Assembly: GCA_015522095.1 (NCBI GenBank)
Contig: WAMX01000063.1
Location: forward strand, 1 to 5,899
Direction of reading: 5' to 3'
DNA length: 5,899 nt
Origin: Nanobdellati archaeon
GTDB taxonomy: Archaea; SpSt-1190
Part shown: positions 4,540-5,899 of the stretch, piece after piece
Numbering within the stretch: the stretch's first letter is position 1
Layout: each line of letters begins with the position of its first letter
Translations under genes and position numbers: made by a program
Notes under the pieces: model-generated
The model's database searches: none
What the model was told of the DNA's origin: nothing
The model's input: only the letters and a program-made list of their open reading frames with translations

Positions 4540-5886
4540 ATGGAAGAGATAAGGGTCAATGAAGAGGTGCTTGGGCGGCTTGAGGGGGAAGAGCTCGCCA
4601 TCGCGGTCGTCACCACCACAAAGCCGGACTTTTACAAGCAGTGGAGCATACTGCCCGCTGCCGAGAAGCTCGGGGTGCCCGCCATCGTGATAAACACGGG
4701 GCAGCACTATGACGGCCTGCTTGGTTACGGGCTGAAGGAGTTCAGCATCGAGAAGAGCATCGCGTTTGACCTCGGGGTGCGCGGCGATCTCCTCCAGAAG
4801 GCGTATGAGATGCTTGCCAAGGCAGGGGGAGTCGCGAAATACCTCCGCACAAGATTCCCAAAAACGCAGTTCGTGCCCGTTGTCCACGGGGACACAATCG
4901 GCGCGGGAATCTTCCCGATAGGGTGGATGTTTGGCTCGGGAAAGAAGGTCGCCCAGAACGAGGCGGGGCTGCGGGGGATGTCCCCGCCGTTCTCAACAGA
5001 CCCCGAGAAATACATTGAGCTTCAGAGAGAAGGGGAATGGAAGCTTGCAAGGCAGGAACCCTTCCCGGAGCAGTGGGACACCTTCGTGGCGGGGGCGAGC
5101 TCGGAGCTGCACTTCGCCCCGACTGAGCTGAACAGGCAGCACCTGCTGAGGGAGGGGTACCCGGGTGACCGCATATTCGTCGTGGGCAACAGCGTGGTTG
5201 ACGCCATGGAATACGCAAAGAAGAACCCACCGGAGGTCTCCATATTTGAGGAATATCCGCGGCTGGACAGGTATGACAGCTGGATAAGGGTGGACATCCA
5301 CAGAAGGGCGAACCTGATAGAGTCGCGCTTCAAGGTCATAGTCGAGGGAATTGAGAGGCTTGTCAGGAGGGGGCAGCCCGTCGTGTGGGTCGAGCTTCCG
5401 GGCACGAAGTTCGCTGTTGAGAGGTACGGGCTCCGCGGGAAGCTGGACACCCTGGCAGAGAACCACGAAAACTTCCTCTACACCCCGCTGTGGAGGGATT
5501 ACTCACAGGTTATGGAGTTTCTCCGCTCGGGCAACTGCATTGCGGAGCTCACGGACTCAGGAAGCATGCAGGAAGAGCTGAACCAGCTCGGCCTCCCCTG
5601 CTTTACCGTCCGCTACAACACGGACCGCCCCGAAACCGTCTTTGAGGGACGCTCGAATCTCCTCGTCCCGCCCCACAGAAAGCTGTTCACCGGCCTTCTC
5701 GAGCACCTGCTTTCCCGGGACGAGCTCCTTGACGAGATGAGCCACGGGAAGAAGCTTTACGGCAGGGATGTGGGTGTCAAGATAGTCCAGAAGATAAAGA
5801 AGCTCCACGATGAAGGGCTCAGCATGATGAGGACGGTGGCGGAGGTCGAGGGGCTGAAAAAAGGGGAAGAGATAAACTTCCTGTAA
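4540..5886 (+). CDS. wecB: UDP-N-acetylglucosamine 2-epimerase, non-hydrolysing (WecB-like), divergent
   Basis: The family interconverts UDP-GlcNAc and UDP-ManNAc through a 2-acetamidoglucal intermediate and has a GT-B fold with the active site between two Rossmann domains. Seen: TTKPDFYK (26-33, the substrate-contacting Lys region); TGQHYD (53-58); HGDT (116-119, catalytic Asp); NEAGLR (140-145, catalytic Glu); PFPEQ (174-178, second Glu); HFAPTELNRQHLL (191-203); VVGNSVVDAM (214-223); IHRR (253-256, catalytic His254); LTDSGSMQEE (337-346, UDP/allosteric site); TDRPE (361-365). At 448 residues it is longer than the roughly 360-380 typical of bacterial WecB, with about 20 extra N-terminal residues and an insertion of about 26 residues (147-172) between the two catalytic Glu motifs. 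Variations: the H-R-x-E-N block reads HRRAN, DSGG reads DSGS, and the H-x-N-P segment of the C-terminal domain is replaced around 283-292 (WVELPGTKFA). The core catalytic residues remain, so activity is likely, but the substrate could be a related UDP-sugar. It is second in an operon after the 4162 gene. Confidence 0.9.
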   Translation: MEEIRVNEEVLGRLEGEELAIAVVTTTKPDFYKQWSILPAAEKLGVPAIVINTGQHYDGLLGYGLKEFSIEKSIAFDLGVRGDLLQKAYEMLAKAGGVAKYLRTRFPKTQFVPVVHGDTIGAGIFPIGWMFGSGKKVAQNEAGLRGMSPPFSTDPEKYIELQREGEWKLARQEPFPEQWDTFVAGASSELHFAPTELNRQHLLREGYPGDRIFVVGNSVVDAMEYAKKNPPEVSIFEEYPRLDRYDSWIRVDIHRRANLIESRFKVIVEGIERLVRRGQPVVWVELPGTKFAVERYGLRGKLDTLAENHENFLYTPLWRDYSQVMEFLRSGNCIAELTDSGSMQEELNQLGLPCFTVRYNTDRPETVFEGRSNLLVPPHRKLFTGLLEHLLSRDELLDEMSHGKKLYGRDVGVKIVQKIKKLHDEGLSMMRTVAEVEGLKKGEEINFL

Positions 5887-5899
5887 GGCATAAATACAT

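Noticed and set aside
4063..4887. A 274-residue open frame on the minus strand spanning the 4162 gene, the promoter region and the start of wecB
   Set aside because: It is antisense to two supported genes and crosses their promoter region. The Leu/His/Pro-rich composition is typical of a shadow frame.
5887..5899. AT-rich stretch (CATAAATACAT) after the wecB stop, possibly a promoter or gene start
   Set aside because: Only 13 bases remain before the window ends, so nothing can be supported.

Overview
This window looks like a compact, GC-rich archaeal chromosome segment. The evidence is an archaeal/eukaryotic-type prolyl-tRNA synthetase, an archaeal RNA polymerase subunit H (Rpb5 C-terminal domain), an archaeal-type Elp3, a SepF-like division protein, an archaeal-style 5S rRNA gene, and TATA-like AT-rich boxes about 24-27 bp upstream of first genes that have almost no 5' leader. 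I cannot name the lineage. The tight spacing, the orphan 5S gene and a shortened Elp3 would suit a small-genome archaeon (DPANN-like or a reduced euryarchaeon), but that is inference.

Layout, left to right. A cis-prenyltransferase gene on the minus strand runs off the left edge and diverges from a complete 5S rRNA gene on the plus strand (407-525) that has no 16S or 23S gene beside it. Facing the 5S gene is a minus-strand pair, elp3 followed by rpoH. The rpoH product carries an extra N-terminal SAP-type nucleic-acid-binding domain, which is the most interesting observation here. elp3 diverges from proS over 57 bp holding one shared AT-rich box. proS converges, with a 7-bp tail-to-tail overlap, on a small sepF-like gene. 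That gene diverges over 40 bp from a plus-strand pair: a helical protein of unknown function and a non-hydrolysing UDP-GlcNAc 2-epimerase (WecB-like), the latter preceded by a strong Shine-Dalgarno sequence.

Functionally the window mixes core information processing (5S rRNA, RNA polymerase subunit H, ProRS, Elp3 tRNA wobble-uridine modification) with envelope and division functions (polyprenyl carrier lipid synthesis, UDP-sugar epimerisation, SepF). cis-Prenyltransferase and WecB act at opposite ends of glycan assembly, supplying lipid carrier and nucleotide sugar respectively, but they are not in one operon here.

Expression architecture is consistent. Genes that begin a transcription unit appear leaderless or nearly so, with no Shine-Dalgarno sequence and the box centre 24-26 bp (32 for proS) from the start codon. 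The internal gene wecB has a GAGGTG ribosome-binding site. No CRISPR array, insertion sequence, tRNA gene or phage-like feature was seen.
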